Source: an uncultured Desulfatitalea sp. (GTDB lineage: Bacteria > Desulfobacterota > Desulfobacteria > Desulfobacterales > Desulfosarcinaceae). Taken from it: 64,000 nucleotides of DNA. Below the pieces are notes generated by a model that saw nothing but the letters and a program-made list of their open reading frames with translations, was not told the DNA's origin and ran no database searches. The stretch is from assembly GCA_937868765.1 (NCBI GenBank), contig CALMNL010000004.1, forward strand, positions 1,252,749-1,316,748, read 5' to 3'. Position numbers and translations under genes: made by a program. How positions within the stretch are numbered: position 1 is the stretch's first letter; every line of letters begins with the position of its first letter. Shown piece after piece: positions 10,792-19,026 of this stretch.

Positions 10792-10946
10792 GAAATTTCT
10801 CCTTTGCTTCAGTTTGGGATCCATGTGAGAAAGGGATCGGCAACGCACCTCGCTCCGGCATCCGGAGATACTTTGCCCCGACGAGAGACAGCCTCGCAAC
10901 TCTCGGCGATATCGGTGGACCAGGGAATATATCTTGAGTTTTTTTA

Positions 10947-10976
10947 ATTTTAATAGCATTAAATTTATCAAGTCAA
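10947..10976 (-). promoter_or_regulatory. Sigma-70-type promoter of the channel gene
   Basis: On the minus strand, TTGACT (10976-10971), an 18-bp spacer and TAAAAT (10952-10947) make a good sigma-70-like promoter about 156 bases before the channel ATG. The candidate operator 10949-10963 covers the -10 box and part of the spacer, a classic repressor position. Confidence 0.6.
10949..10963. promoter_or_regulatory. Candidate TetR operator between channel and aldolase genes
   Basis: TTTAATAGCATTAAA is palindromic in 6 of 7 pairs around a central G. Only three positions differ from the element at 3300-3314. It overlaps the -10 region of the channel promoter and lies about 57 bases before the divergent aldolase start, so one repressor could control both genes. 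Confidence 0.55.
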
Positions 10977-11019
10977 CATCTATTTACTACCAATTCTATT
11001 CAGGGGAGATTTTCTTGCC

Positions 11020-11721
11020 ATGAGCGACTACGAAACGTGTAAAAAGAGCGTGCTCGACGCCAGTCTCTGGCTTTCGGAACACGGCTATTTTGGTTCCCTG
11101 AGGGGCTCGGGGGGCAATGTATCCGTGCGCGGCGACGAAGCTTCCATGATTATTACGCCTTCCTCGTTGAGCTACCAGACGATGACCGTCGAGGATCTAT
11201 TCGTGCTGGGCCTGGACCTTTCCGTCATCCAGGGCAAGAGCGGACTCAAGCCCTCCATGGAGGCGGGCATGCACGCCGCCATCTACCGCCGGCGACCCGA
11301 CGTGCAGGCCATCGTCCACACCCATCAGAACTACGGCAGCGTCTTCGCCCTGCTCAACAGGCCGATTCCGGCCCTTTTCGACGAGGTGGCCTTCTCCCTG
11401 GGCACGGCGGTGGAGATCATCCCCTACGCCGTTTCCGGGAGCCCGGAACTGGCCCGCAACGTGGAAACCATGCTGGCCAACAATGCCAATGCCTATATCA
11501 TCCAGAACCATGGCATCCTGGCCCTGGGCAAAACCCTCGACAAGGCTGTCCTGCATGCCGAGCTGCTGGAGAAGGTGGCCCATATCTACTGCCTGGCGCT
11601 CTCCACCGGCCAGCCGGTTACCACACTGCCCCAGGATATCGTTCAACTGGTTGCAGCGATGCGCGCACACGAGGTCAAATCGGCCGGCGCCAAACAGCAG
11701 CCGCCGATTCAGCACCTGTAA
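11020..11721 (+). CDS. Class II aldolase/adducin-family protein
   Basis: Cytoplasmic enzyme of 233 residues in the zinc-dependent class II aldolase family (FucA, AraD, RhaD, MtnB). The metal-site histidines appear as HTHQNYG in the middle and QNHGILALG near the C-terminus. A phosphate-binding segment, GSGGNVSVR, is near the N-terminus. It could cleave or dehydrate a phosphorylated ketose made by the upstream kinase. AGGGGAG precedes the ATG. It is divergent from the channel gene and shares the candidate operator region. Confidence 0.87.
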   Translation: MSDYETCKKSVLDASLWLSEHGYFGSLRGSGGNVSVRGDEASMIITPSSLSYQTMTVEDLFVLGLDLSVIQGKSGLKPSMEAGMHAAIYRRRPDVQAIVHTHQNYGSVFALLNRPIPALFDEVAFSLGTAVEIIPYAVSGSPELARNVETMLANNANAYIIQNHGILALGKTLDKAVLHAELLEKVAHIYCLALSTGQPVTTLPQDIVQLVAAMRAHEVKSAGAKQQPPIQHL

Positions 11722-11866
11722 AGAGGGAATGAAACGCCGATGCCGGGACGCCGGCTGACGGCCTCGGGGCCGGTATGATGGCGAGCGACATTGACAGGGG
11801 TCGGGGTTTGGTTCATAAATCGACGGAACACCTCCCCACCCATTCTCTACACGGAAGGAGACCCCC

Positions 11867-12124
11867 ATGAAAAAAGGCACCTGTCCCAAATGCGGCTCCC
11901 GCAACATCTATTGCGCCGACGATCTGCCCCTCAAGGGCGGTCCCTTCGGCAGCAACTGCATCCCGGTCAGCCTGTTCTCCATGGCGCCCCTGGACAACTA
12001 CGTGTGCGCCGAGTGCGGACTGGTGGAAAGCTATGTGGCCGACCAGGAGAAGCTGGAAGAGATCGCCCGCCGCTGGACGCCGGTCAACAGAACGGCTGAA
12101 AAAGACGCGGCCCAATCGGAATAG
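11867..12124 (+). CDS. Small zinc-ribbon protein
   Basis: Protein of 85 residues with two CxxC pairs, CPKCGS near the N-terminus and CAECGL about 40 residues later, the usual four-Cys zinc ribbon. It has a strong RBS (GGAAGGAG) and is followed 11 bases later by the ABC1 kinase-like gene. Function unknown; it may be a regulatory or assembly factor. Confidence 0.7.
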   Translation: MKKGTCPKCGSRNIYCADDLPLKGGPFGSNCIPVSLFSMAPLDNYVCAECGLVESYVADQEKLEEIARRWTPVNRTAEKDAAQSE

Positions 12125-12135
12125 AGGATGGATTG

Positions 12136-13824
12136 ATGCCATTGCCCTGGGGTAGCCGCCGCATCCGCGGCATCGGACATTTCGCCGCCATTTCCCATGT
12201 ATTGATCAAGCACGGATTGGGCGAGCTTTCCGATCGGCTCTTTGCCCGCCGCCGGCCGGGCGTCAAATCCTCCGGCCTGCCTGACGCGCAACGCATCCGC
12301 CGGGTATTCGAGGAGCTGGGACCGAGTTTCATCAAACTCGGCCAGCTGCTGAGCACCCGCGGCGACATACTGCCGCCGGAATACATCGAGGAGTTGACCA
12401 AGCTTCAGGACCGGGTGCCGCCGGTGCCCTTTGACGAGATCCGGCAGACCATCGAGCACGAGCTGCAACAGCCCCTCGAGTCGCTCTTCGCTCATTTCGA
12501 ACCCCGCGCCATGGCCGCCGCCTCGGTGGCGCAAGTCCACTCGGCACGCCTGAAGACCGGCGAACAGGTGGCCGTCAAGGTGATCCGGCCGGGCATCGAC
12601 AAGCGCATCCGCAAGGACATCGACCTGATGTATTTTTTTGCGTCGCGCATCGAGAAGCGCTCCGAGCTGGGCCGGGTGATCGGCGCAGCCAACCTGGTCA
12701 AGGAGTTCGAACGCACCATCTTCCGCGAGCTGGACATGCTGGTGGAGGCCGGCAACATCGAGCGCTTCGCCCAGAGCTTCGCCGATATCGACGAAATCTA
12801 CATCCCCGGCGTGCACTGGACCCATACCAGTCGTTCGGTGCTCACCATGGAGCATATCGACGGCATCAAGATGGACCACGTGGCCGAAATCCGGGAAGCC
12901 GGCATCGATCCCGAGGAGGTGGCCCTCATCGGCCTGCGCTCGTTCTCCCGCCAGTTGATGCAGGCGGGCATCTTCCACGCCGACCCCCATCCGGGCAATA
13001 CCATCGTGATGCGTGACGGCCGGGTCAGCCTGGTGGACTTCGGCATCGTGGGCTACCTGGACGAAGAGACCATGCTGCAGATCGCCCATGTCTTTCTGGG
13101 CTTTTCCGAACACGATTACGAACTGGTGATGGAGGCTTTCCAGGGGGCCGGCCTGATCGACCCCCAGACCATGGACCTGAACCAGCTGCGCGCCGATCTA
13201 AAGGAGATCAGCGAGCCCTTTTACGGCCGTTCCCTGAAAACCATCGCCGTCAAGGATGTCTACGACCAGACCATGCGCCTGGTGCGCAAATACCACATCT
13301 CGCTGCCGCGCAATCTGCTCCTGCTGCTCAAGACCTTCATCCAGACCGAGGCCCTGGGCAAGATCCTGGGTTCGGAGGCCAGCCTGCTGGAGGTGACCCG
13401 GCCCTACGCCAAGCAGCTGCTCGAAAGGGGGTACGAAGCCCAGAAAATCTTCAAGAACATGGGCCGCGAGCTGCGCGCCACCGGCGGCCTGCTGCGCTCC
13501 GTACCCAGGCTGACCCACGAGCTGCTGCGCCGCCTGGCCACGGGCGATCACCGCCTGGAGCTGCGCCATGACGGCCTGGACCAGGCCGCGCGCAAGTTCG
13601 AAGCGGGACTCAACCGGCTGACCATCGGCCTGGTGCTGGCCGCCTCGATCATCGCCGCCTCGCTGATCCTCAACTCCTCCCAGAACGTGTTGCTGCTGGC
13701 GATCCACCGCTTCGGCCTGGAAACGGTTTCCGTTACCCAACTGCTCGGCATCACGGGATATATCATCGCCACCATCCTGGGGCTGTGGCTGATCTTTTCC
13801 ATCATCCGATCGGGAAAATTGTAA
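12136..13824 (+). CDS. ABC1/UbiB-family kinase-like protein
   Basis: Atypical protein-kinase-like ATPase of about 562 residues, related to UbiB/Coq8, a family linked to quinone synthesis and membrane lipid handling. Visible motifs: KLGQ (FIKLGQLLSTR), the A-rich loop replacing the Gly loop (MAAASVAQVH), VAVKV, FHADPHPGN and LVDFGIVG. Two helices at the C-terminus (about residues 500-520 and 538-558) anchor it in the membrane, as in UbiB. I prefer the ATG at 12136 with GAGG upstream over the adjacent TTG. No quinone gene is next to it. Confidence 0.88.
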   Translation: MPLPWGSRRIRGIGHFAAISHVLIKHGLGELSDRLFARRRPGVKSSGLPDAQRIRRVFEELGPSFIKLGQLLSTRGDILPPEYIEELTKLQDRVPPVPFDEIRQTIEHELQQPLESLFAHFEPRAMAAASVAQVHSARLKTGEQVAVKVIRPGIDKRIRKDIDLMYFFASRIEKRSELGRVIGAANLVKEFERTIFRELDMLVEAGNIERFAQSFADIDEIYIPGVHWTHTSRSVLTMEHIDGIKMDHVAEIREAGIDPEEVALIGLRSFSRQLMQAGIFHADPHPGNTIVMRDGRVSLVDFGIVGYLDEETMLQIAHVFLGFSEHDYELVMEAFQGAGLIDPQTMDLNQLRADLKEISEPFYGRSLKTIAVKDVYDQTMRLVRKYHISLPRNLLLLLKTFIQTEALGKILGSEASLLEVTRPYAKQLLERGYEAQKIFKNMGRELRATGGLLRSVPRLTHELLRRLATGDHRLELRHDGLDQAARKFEAGLNRLTIGLVLAASIIAASLILNSSQNVLLLAIHRFGLETVSVTQLLGITGYIIATILGLWLIFSIIRSGKL

Positions 13825-13924
13825 GCGTTTGTAAACTTTCCCCTTGACCCCGGCGTCTCTTGGGGCCAAAACATGGCGGTTTTCTGGCAAGGCAACAGAA
13901 GGTTGTTACAAGAGAGGTGAAAAT

Positions 13925-14305
13925 ATGAAAAAAAGCCTGTTTAAGTGGTTTCTGGCAGTGGGTGCGGTACTGGCGATGTTCATGACGGCAAACGCCTGGG
14001 CCGACGGCCATGGCAAGGGCCATCATGGCGGACCTCCGGCGCATGGCGGCCACGGCTATCATGGCCCCAAATATGTTCATCCCGTGCGCCCCTGGGTTCC
14101 GCCCGTGCGCCATCATGTGCATCACTATTACGTGCCGGCGCCGCGCCCGGTGGTGCAACATCACACCTATTACGTGCCGGCCCCAGTGGTGGTGGTGCCG
14201 CCGCCCGCCCCGGTATACGTGGCACCGGTGCCCGTTCCCGGATTCTCCTTCTCGGCCACCATCAACGAGCCGGGATTCTCGCTGGGAATCGCCGCACGGA
14301 ACTAA
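13925..14305 (+). CDS. Small exported His/Pro/Val-rich protein
   Basis: 126 residues from the ATG at 13925 (AGAGAGGTG before it). A signal peptide ends near ANAWADG. The mature part is a low-complexity run of His, Pro, Tyr and Val with a doubled segment of the form HHYYVPAP...HHTYYVPAP, then a Pro/Val tract and a more ordered end (GFSFSATINEPGFSLGI). Such proteins are periplasmic or surface-exposed and may bind metal through His. No named family is recognised. A strong terminator follows. Confidence 0.72.
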   Translation: MKKSLFKWFLAVGAVLAMFMTANAWADGHGKGHHGGPPAHGGHGYHGPKYVHPVRPWVPPVRHHVHHYYVPAPRPVVQHHTYYVPAPVVVVPPPAPVYVAPVPVPGFSFSATINEPGFSLGIAARN

Positions 14306-14326
14306 CCAGATCCAATACCTGAAGAA

Positions 14327-14373
14327 AAAAAGGAGAGCCGCCACGGATCAGACGGGTGCTCTCCTTTTTGTTT
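14327..14373 (+). terminator. Rho-independent terminator after the His/Pro-rich gene
   Basis: AAAAAGGAGAGC (14327-14338) pairs perfectly with GCTCTCCTTTTT (14358-14369), with further T residues to 14373. The stem begins 21 bases after the stop codon. Confidence 0.9.
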
Positions 14374-14484
14374 TGAATACTGCGAACCTTCGCGCGATAA
14401 TAGCTAAAGCCCGAATTTCCATGCCGGCAATAATCGCCTCGGCCGACGAGCGAAAGGCAGGAAACCAAATGGGATGCATATAAA

Positions 14485-15852
14485 ATGACGCCGGTCGATG
14501 ACTTAACCCGCGGGGTAATCCAACTCACCGTTCTCATTGTGGATGATGAGGTCAATATCCGCAAAACGCTATCTTACTGTCTGGCCGCCGATGGACATGT
14601 CGTCATAGCGGTGAGCAATCCGGCCGACGCCATGGCGGAGAGTCGAAGACGGTCATTCGATTTGGCCTTTATCGATCTCAAGTTGGGTGAAGAAAATGGC
14701 ATGGCGTTGATCCCCGCCTTGCTTTCAAATTCACCGTGGGTCAAGATCGTGGTCATCACGGCCCATGCCTCCATCGAAAGCGCCGTAGAGGCCATGCGGC
14801 ATGGCGCCACCGATTATATTGTCAAGCCCTTCACACCGGACCAGATCAAGCTGCTCGCGCGCCGCATCGGCAGGATCAGGGAACTGGAAACCGAAATCGC
14901 CGTACTCAGAGAAAACATTCAGCGGCGCGGGCCGGAGGACAGGCTCCTGAGCAAAAATGGCAGCATGCAGCGGGTGATCGATACCGCTAAAAGAGCCGCG
15001 CCGTCGGAGGCAATAATTCTGCTTTGCGGACAAAGCGGCACCGGCAAATCCGTTTTGGCCAGAGCCATCCACAATTGGAGCCCGCGGTCGGCGAAACCGA
15101 TGGGGATCGTGGCGTGCCCGTCCGTGCCGGCCGACCTTCTCGAGAGCGAATTGTTCGGCCACGTCAAAGGGGCATTTACGGGTGCGGTTCGAGAATATCC
15201 AGGACGCATCGCAGCCTGCGAAGGTGGCACGCTCTTTTTGGATGAAATCGGCGATTTGGCCCCCTCGGTACAGGCAAAGCTGTTGCGGTTTCTTCAGGAT
15301 AAAGAGTACGAACGCCTCGGAGAGTCAACGACCCGAAAGGCGGATGTGCGCGTGATCGCGGCAACCAATGCGGAACTGGAAAACCTGGTGGCCGAGGGCC
15401 GGTTTCGGGAAGACCTGTTTTACCGCCTCAATGTCATCAGCCTGACGATTCCCCCGCTGCGGGAGCGCCCGGAAGATATCATGCCGATGGCTGATGCTTT
15501 TCTCGCTTATTTTTGCCGATCGAACCACAAGTCGATACTGGGATTTACCCCGGAGGCCGCGCAATTGATGACGAGCCATAGCTGGCCGGGTAATATTCGC
15601 GAACTGCGCAACGCCATCGAACGCGCCGTGATCCTGGGGGCCGGCGAAAGAATCGGGAAAGCCGACCTTCCCGACAACATCGTTCGGCCGGCCGGTGTTC
15701 CAGCCATCGGTGATTTGGTGCCGCTGGCCACCATCGAAGAGTTGCACATCAGACGGGTGTTGGCCAATACCGCATCGTTGCAGGAGGCAGCGGACGTTCT
15801 GGGGATCGACCAGGCGACGCTCTGGCGCAGGCGCAAAGCCTACGAAATCTGA
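14485..15852 (+). CDS. Sigma-54-dependent response regulator
   Basis: Activator of 455 residues: receiver with Asp64 (AFIDLKLG), AAA+ domain with Walker A GQSGTGKS and the sigma-54 contact loop GAFTGA, and a C-terminal Fis-type helix-turn-helix (LQEAADVLGIDQATLWRRR). The first 12 residues before the receiver are unusual for the family, so a later start is possible. It lies directly upstream of a kinase/Trk operon with a -24/-12 promoter and a palindrome suited to an enhancer. That operon is its most likely target. Confidence 0.92.
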   Translation: MTPVDDLTRGVIQLTVLIVDDEVNIRKTLSYCLAADGHVVIAVSNPADAMAESRRRSFDLAFIDLKLGEENGMALIPALLSNSPWVKIVVITAHASIESAVEAMRHGATDYIVKPFTPDQIKLLARRIGRIRELETEIAVLRENIQRRGPEDRLLSKNGSMQRVIDTAKRAAPSEAIILLCGQSGTGKSVLARAIHNWSPRSAKPMGIVACPSVPADLLESELFGHVKGAFTGAVREYPGRIAACEGGTLFLDEIGDLAPSVQAKLLRFLQDKEYERLGESTTRKADVRVIAATNAELENLVAEGRFREDLFYRLNVISLTIPPLRERPEDIMPMADAFLAYFCRSNHKSILGFTPEAAQLMTSHSWPGNIRELRNAIERAVILGAGERIGKADLPDNIVRPAGVPAIGDLVPLATIEELHIRRVLANTASLQEAADVLGIDQATLWRRRKAYEI

Positions 15853-15870
15853 TCCGGTCCGCCGGTTCGG

Positions 15871-15893
15871 CGGCCTTGCATTATGCAAGGCCG
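15871..15893. promoter_or_regulatory. 23-bp palindrome, probable activator (enhancer) site
   Basis: CGGCCTTGCAT-T-ATGCAAGGCCG: 11-bp perfect arms around one base. It is centred about 92 bases before the -24 GG of the sigma-54 promoter at 15973, the usual enhancer distance. It starts 19 bases after the activator stop codon and has no T-run, so a terminator role is less likely but not excluded. Confidence 0.55.
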
Positions 15894-15972
15894 AATTGGC
15901 TCCAACTTTTCAATTTTCAAGGCCAATCCACTTCTCCAATTAATATCTCTCTGATTTTATATAGTTCGCCTA

Positions 15973-15988
15973 TGGCATGCCCGTTGCT
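15973..15988 (+). promoter_or_regulatory. Sigma-54 (-24/-12) promoter of the kinase-Trk operon
   Basis: TGGCATG-N4-TTGCT matches the TGGCACG-N4-TTGCW consensus with a single change. The invariant GG and GC are ten bases apart. The predicted start is near 15999, about 34 bases before the kinase ATG at 16033. Confidence 0.82.
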
Positions 15989-16032
15989 GTGGTTCGGGAG
16001 TGCCTGCGACGACTCATTTTGGGAGCAAACCC

Positions 16033-17862
16033 ATGGCTCTAAAAAAGAAAATATTGATCGGATACGGCGTCGCCGTTGCCCTCATGGTTCTGGTGTTCGC
16101 GTGGGCGGTGACGAACCTGGTCTCCCTGGGCAAGGCGACGCAAGCCATCTTAAGCGAGAACTATCGTAGCATCCTTGCCGCGGAAAACATGGTGGACGCG
16201 CTGGAACGCCAGGACAGCGGCATTTTGCTCTTATTTCTGGGCGACACGCAAAAAGGCATCACTCAGTTTCGCGAGAACGAAGCAGAGTTCCTCGAGTGGC
16301 TGGCCCGGGCCAAAGATAACATTACGATCGGCGGCGAAAAGGAGTTGGTGAAATCCATAGAGACCGACTATGCGGCATATCGACGGGAATTTTCGTCTTT
16401 GACCGATTGGCGCGAAGCGGCCCGTCCCTCGCAGCCAACTTCCTATCGCGAAACGATCTTCCCTCTCTTCTCCAGGGTACGGCAGGCGTGTATCAAGCTA
16501 CGCAATCTCAACGAGGAGACCATGTACGCCGCCAGTGTGCAGGCAGGCACCGTCGCCGGACGGGCCATCTGGTCCACGGCGCTCGTGGCCGCTTCGGCAT
16601 TGCTCGTGGCCCTGATCTTCAGCCTGGTTCTGGCCGAACGGATCGTGCGGCCGGTCCGGCGCTTCATGGAAGCATCCCGGAAGATCTCCTCGGGGGACTA
16701 TGCCGTCCAAGTGCCGGTGGAAACCAACGACGAGCTGGGCCGGTTGGCGACCGAGTTCAATCAAATGGCCACCCAACTGGCGCGCTACCATGCGATGAAT
16801 ATCGAGCAGATCATTTCCGAGAAGAACAAGGGCGAAGCGATTCTGCACAGCATCGAAGATGGTCTTGTGGTTTTCAATACCCAGCTCATGGCAACCGGCA
16901 TCAATCCGGCGGCATGCAGGCTATTGGGCGTGGAAGCGTCGGAAGCCGCCGAGATGCATTGCACGGCTATTCTTCGGGACCCAAAAGTCTGCGATTTGAT
17001 TGGCAAGACCATCGAAACCGGCACAAAATCCAGCGCCCCCGACGAACAGCGCATCATTACCATGACCCATGGCGATCGGTCGCGGCACTACCTGTTTTCG
17101 GTCACGCCCATTCGTGGTGTGGAGCGTGATCTGTCCGGCATCGTGCTGCTATTAAGAGATGTCACCCGCTTGAAAGAGATCGAACAGCTCAAGAGCGAAT
17201 TCGTCATGGCCGCCTCCCATGAATTGCGCACCCCGCTGACCAGCCTGGGGATGAGCGTGGATTTACTGCTGGAGCATGCGGCTCGGGCGCTTCCAGAAAA
17301 AGATCGGGAATTGCTCCAGGCAGCCCACGAGGAGGTTCATCGGATGAAGGCCCTGGTCAATGATCTGCTGGATCTATCCAAAATCGAGGCGGGCAGGATC
17401 GATCTGGAATTCGAGAATGTCACGGTTTCAACGCTTTTTAAACATGCCAGAGAGATTTTCAAAAGCCAGGCGGAGATCAAGGGAGTCTCGCTGGCGATGC
17501 AGTCGGCCGAGGATCTGCCCGCCGTCCGCGCGGACGCCAACAAGATCACGTGGGTATTAAGCAACCTGATTTCAAATGCCCTGCGATATGTCCCCAAAGG
17601 CGGAAATGTGGAGCTTTCGGCGCACCGGATCGGACCTCACCTGCACCTTTCCGTGCGGGATGACGGACCGGGGATACCCCCTGAATACCAATCCAGGGTT
17701 TTCCAGAAGTTCGTGCAGGTGAAAGGACAGGAGGCCGGGGGAACCGGTCTGGGCCTGGCCATCTGCAAGGAGATCGTGCGGGCCCATGGTGGGGCCATCT
17801 GGGTAGAATCGGCGCCTGGTCATGGAAGCACCTTTATTTTTACGCTTCCCATCGCCCGATAG
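16033..17862 (+). CDS. Membrane sensor histidine kinase (KinB-like)
   Basis: About 609 residues from the ATG at 16033 (GGGAG upstream; the sigma-54 promoter also favours this start over the in-frame ATG at 16000). TM1 is at the N-terminus (LIGYGVAVALMVLVFAW). A helical periplasmic domain follows, then TM2 near residue 175-200, a HAMP linker, a PAS domain, HisKA with His396 (SHELRTPL) and an ATPase domain (NLISNAL, DDGPGIP, GTGLGLAI). It is first in an operon with a TPR response regulator and Trk potassium-uptake genes, so it may sense osmotic or ionic state. Confidence 0.9.
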   Translation: MALKKKILIGYGVAVALMVLVFAWAVTNLVSLGKATQAILSENYRSILAAENMVDALERQDSGILLLFLGDTQKGITQFRENEAEFLEWLARAKDNITIGGEKELVKSIETDYAAYRREFSSLTDWREAARPSQPTSYRETIFPLFSRVRQACIKLRNLNEETMYAASVQAGTVAGRAIWSTALVAASALLVALIFSLVLAERIVRPVRRFMEASRKISSGDYAVQVPVETNDELGRLATEFNQMATQLARYHAMNIEQIISEKNKGEAILHSIEDGLVVFNTQLMATGINPAACRLLGVEASEAAEMHCTAILRDPKVCDLIGKTIETGTKSSAPDEQRIITMTHGDRSRHYLFSVTPIRGVERDLSGIVLLLRDVTRLKEIEQLKSEFVMAASHELRTPLTSLGMSVDLLLEHAARALPEKDRELLQAAHEEVHRMKALVNDLLDLSKIEAGRIDLEFENVTVSTLFKHAREIFKSQAEIKGVSLAMQSAEDLPAVRADANKITWVLSNLISNALRYVPKGGNVELSAHRIGPHLHLSVRDDGPGIPPEYQSRVFQKFVQVKGQEAGGTGLGLAICKEIVRAHGGAIWVESAPGHGSTFIFTLPIAR

Positions 17863-17870
17863 GAGGAGCC

Positions 17871-18596
17871 ATGGAAGACAAATACATCCTGGTCGTCGAT
17901 GATGAAAAGAACATCCGACTGACCATGTCGCAGGCCCTGGAACCCTTGGGAATCCCCGTACAGACGGCTGTGAACGGAGAAGAGGCCTTGCAGAAGCTGC
18001 CTGACAAACCTTTCCGGCTGATGTTCCTGGATTTGAAGATGCCGGGGATGGATGGCCTGGAGGTGTTGCGTCGGACCAAGGACCAATGGCCTAAAACCCG
18101 GGTGGTCATCATCACCGCCCACGGAACCATCGCATCGGCCGTGGAGGCCATGAAGCTCGGGGCGGTGGACTTTGTCCAGAAGCCCTTCAGCCCGGCTGAG
18201 ATACGGGATCTTGCGACGCGGGTGCTGGAGCGAGAAGCGCTGGATGAACAGAACGCAACCGATTATGAATCTCTGATCGAATTGGCCAAGCGCCACATTA
18301 CCGATACCGATTTTGCCAAAGCCCGGGAAACCACCCGCAAGGCCATCGCCGAGGCCCCGGGCCAACCGGAGGCCTATAACCTCCTCGGCGCCTTGACGGA
18401 AATCAATGGGGATTGGGTGGAGGCGCAAAAATTCTATCGAGCCGCCCTGGACATCGATCCGACATATAAGCCGGCGGCCGCGAACCTCGATAGAACCGTA
18501 TCGGTTCACAAATTCGGGAAAATCGATCTCGGGCCGGAAAAGCAGGACCTCGCTGTTCAAAATGTAAACGCGCGCGAGGGCCGGGATGAAAAATAG
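17871..18596 (+). CDS. Response regulator with TPR-like output
   Basis: 241 residues: receiver domain (1-125) with phosphoacceptor Asp54 (MFLDLKMPGMDG), then a helical tail with tetratricopeptide-like repeats at about 150-210 (AEAPGQPEAYNLLGALTEI). There is no DNA-binding domain, so output is probably protein-protein. AGGAGG precedes the ATG. It overlaps the following trkA gene by 11 bases, which suggests tight coupling of signalling and potassium transport. Confidence 0.88.
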   Translation: MEDKYILVVDDEKNIRLTMSQALEPLGIPVQTAVNGEEALQKLPDKPFRLMFLDLKMPGMDGLEVLRRTKDQWPKTRVVIITAHGTIASAVEAMKLGAVDFVQKPFSPAEIRDLATRVLEREALDEQNATDYESLIELAKRHITDTDFAKARETTRKAIAEAPGQPEAYNLLGALTEINGDWVEAQKFYRAALDIDPTYKPAAANLDRTVSVHKFGKIDLGPEKQDLAVQNVNAREGRDEK

Positions 18597-19026
18597 CCTT
18601 TACATCGTAATCGTCGGCTGCGGGCGGCTGGGGTCGGACCTGGCCAACCAACTGAGCCGCATCGGACATTCGGTGGTGGTGATCGACTCGGAAGAGAAAA
18701 CCTTTAACGACCTTTCATCCGAATTCAGCGGCTTTCGCGTCGCCGGGGACGCCACCCAACTTTCGGTCCTCAAGCAGGCCAAGTTGAAGGATGCCGACGT
18801 CTTCTTCGCCACTACCCATGAAGACAATGTCAACCTGATGGTCGCTCAGGTGGCCCGCAAGTTGTTCGATGTCCCGCATGTGCTGGCCAGAGTATTCGAT
18901 CCTCGCCGGGAGCAGGTTTACAACCAGCTGGGCATCGAGACCATTTGCCCCACATCCGTGGCGGCCGAAATGTTCCTGTTGGCCGTTGCCAGCGGCCAGG
19001 CCGGGGAAGGGATGTCTAAAGCATGA
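18586..19026 (+). CDS. trkA: TrkA-type potassium-uptake regulator, N domain only
   Basis: 146 residues, essentially one RCK/TrkA-N Rossmann domain: dinucleotide loop GCGRLG at the start, an acidic residue after the second strand (VVVIDSE), and AGDATQ. It lacks the C-terminal RCK domain. It overlaps both neighbours, including a 4-base ATGA overlap with the second trkA, so the two proteins probably form a gating ring together on TrkH. Confidence 0.85.
   Translation: MKNSLYIVIVGCGRLGSDLANQLSRIGHSVVVIDSEEKTFNDLSSEFSGFRVAGDATQLSVLKQAKLKDADVFFATTHEDNVNLMVAQVARKLFDVPHVLARVFDPRREQVYNQLGIETICPTSVAAEMFLLAVASGQAGEGMSKA

Noticed and set aside
5313-11721. Methionine salvage (mtn) cluster
   Set aside because: RuBisCO-like, class II aldolase and aminotransferase folds recall it, but the kinase is FGGY rather than MtnK-type, the aminotransferase is class III, and MtnA and MtnD are missing.
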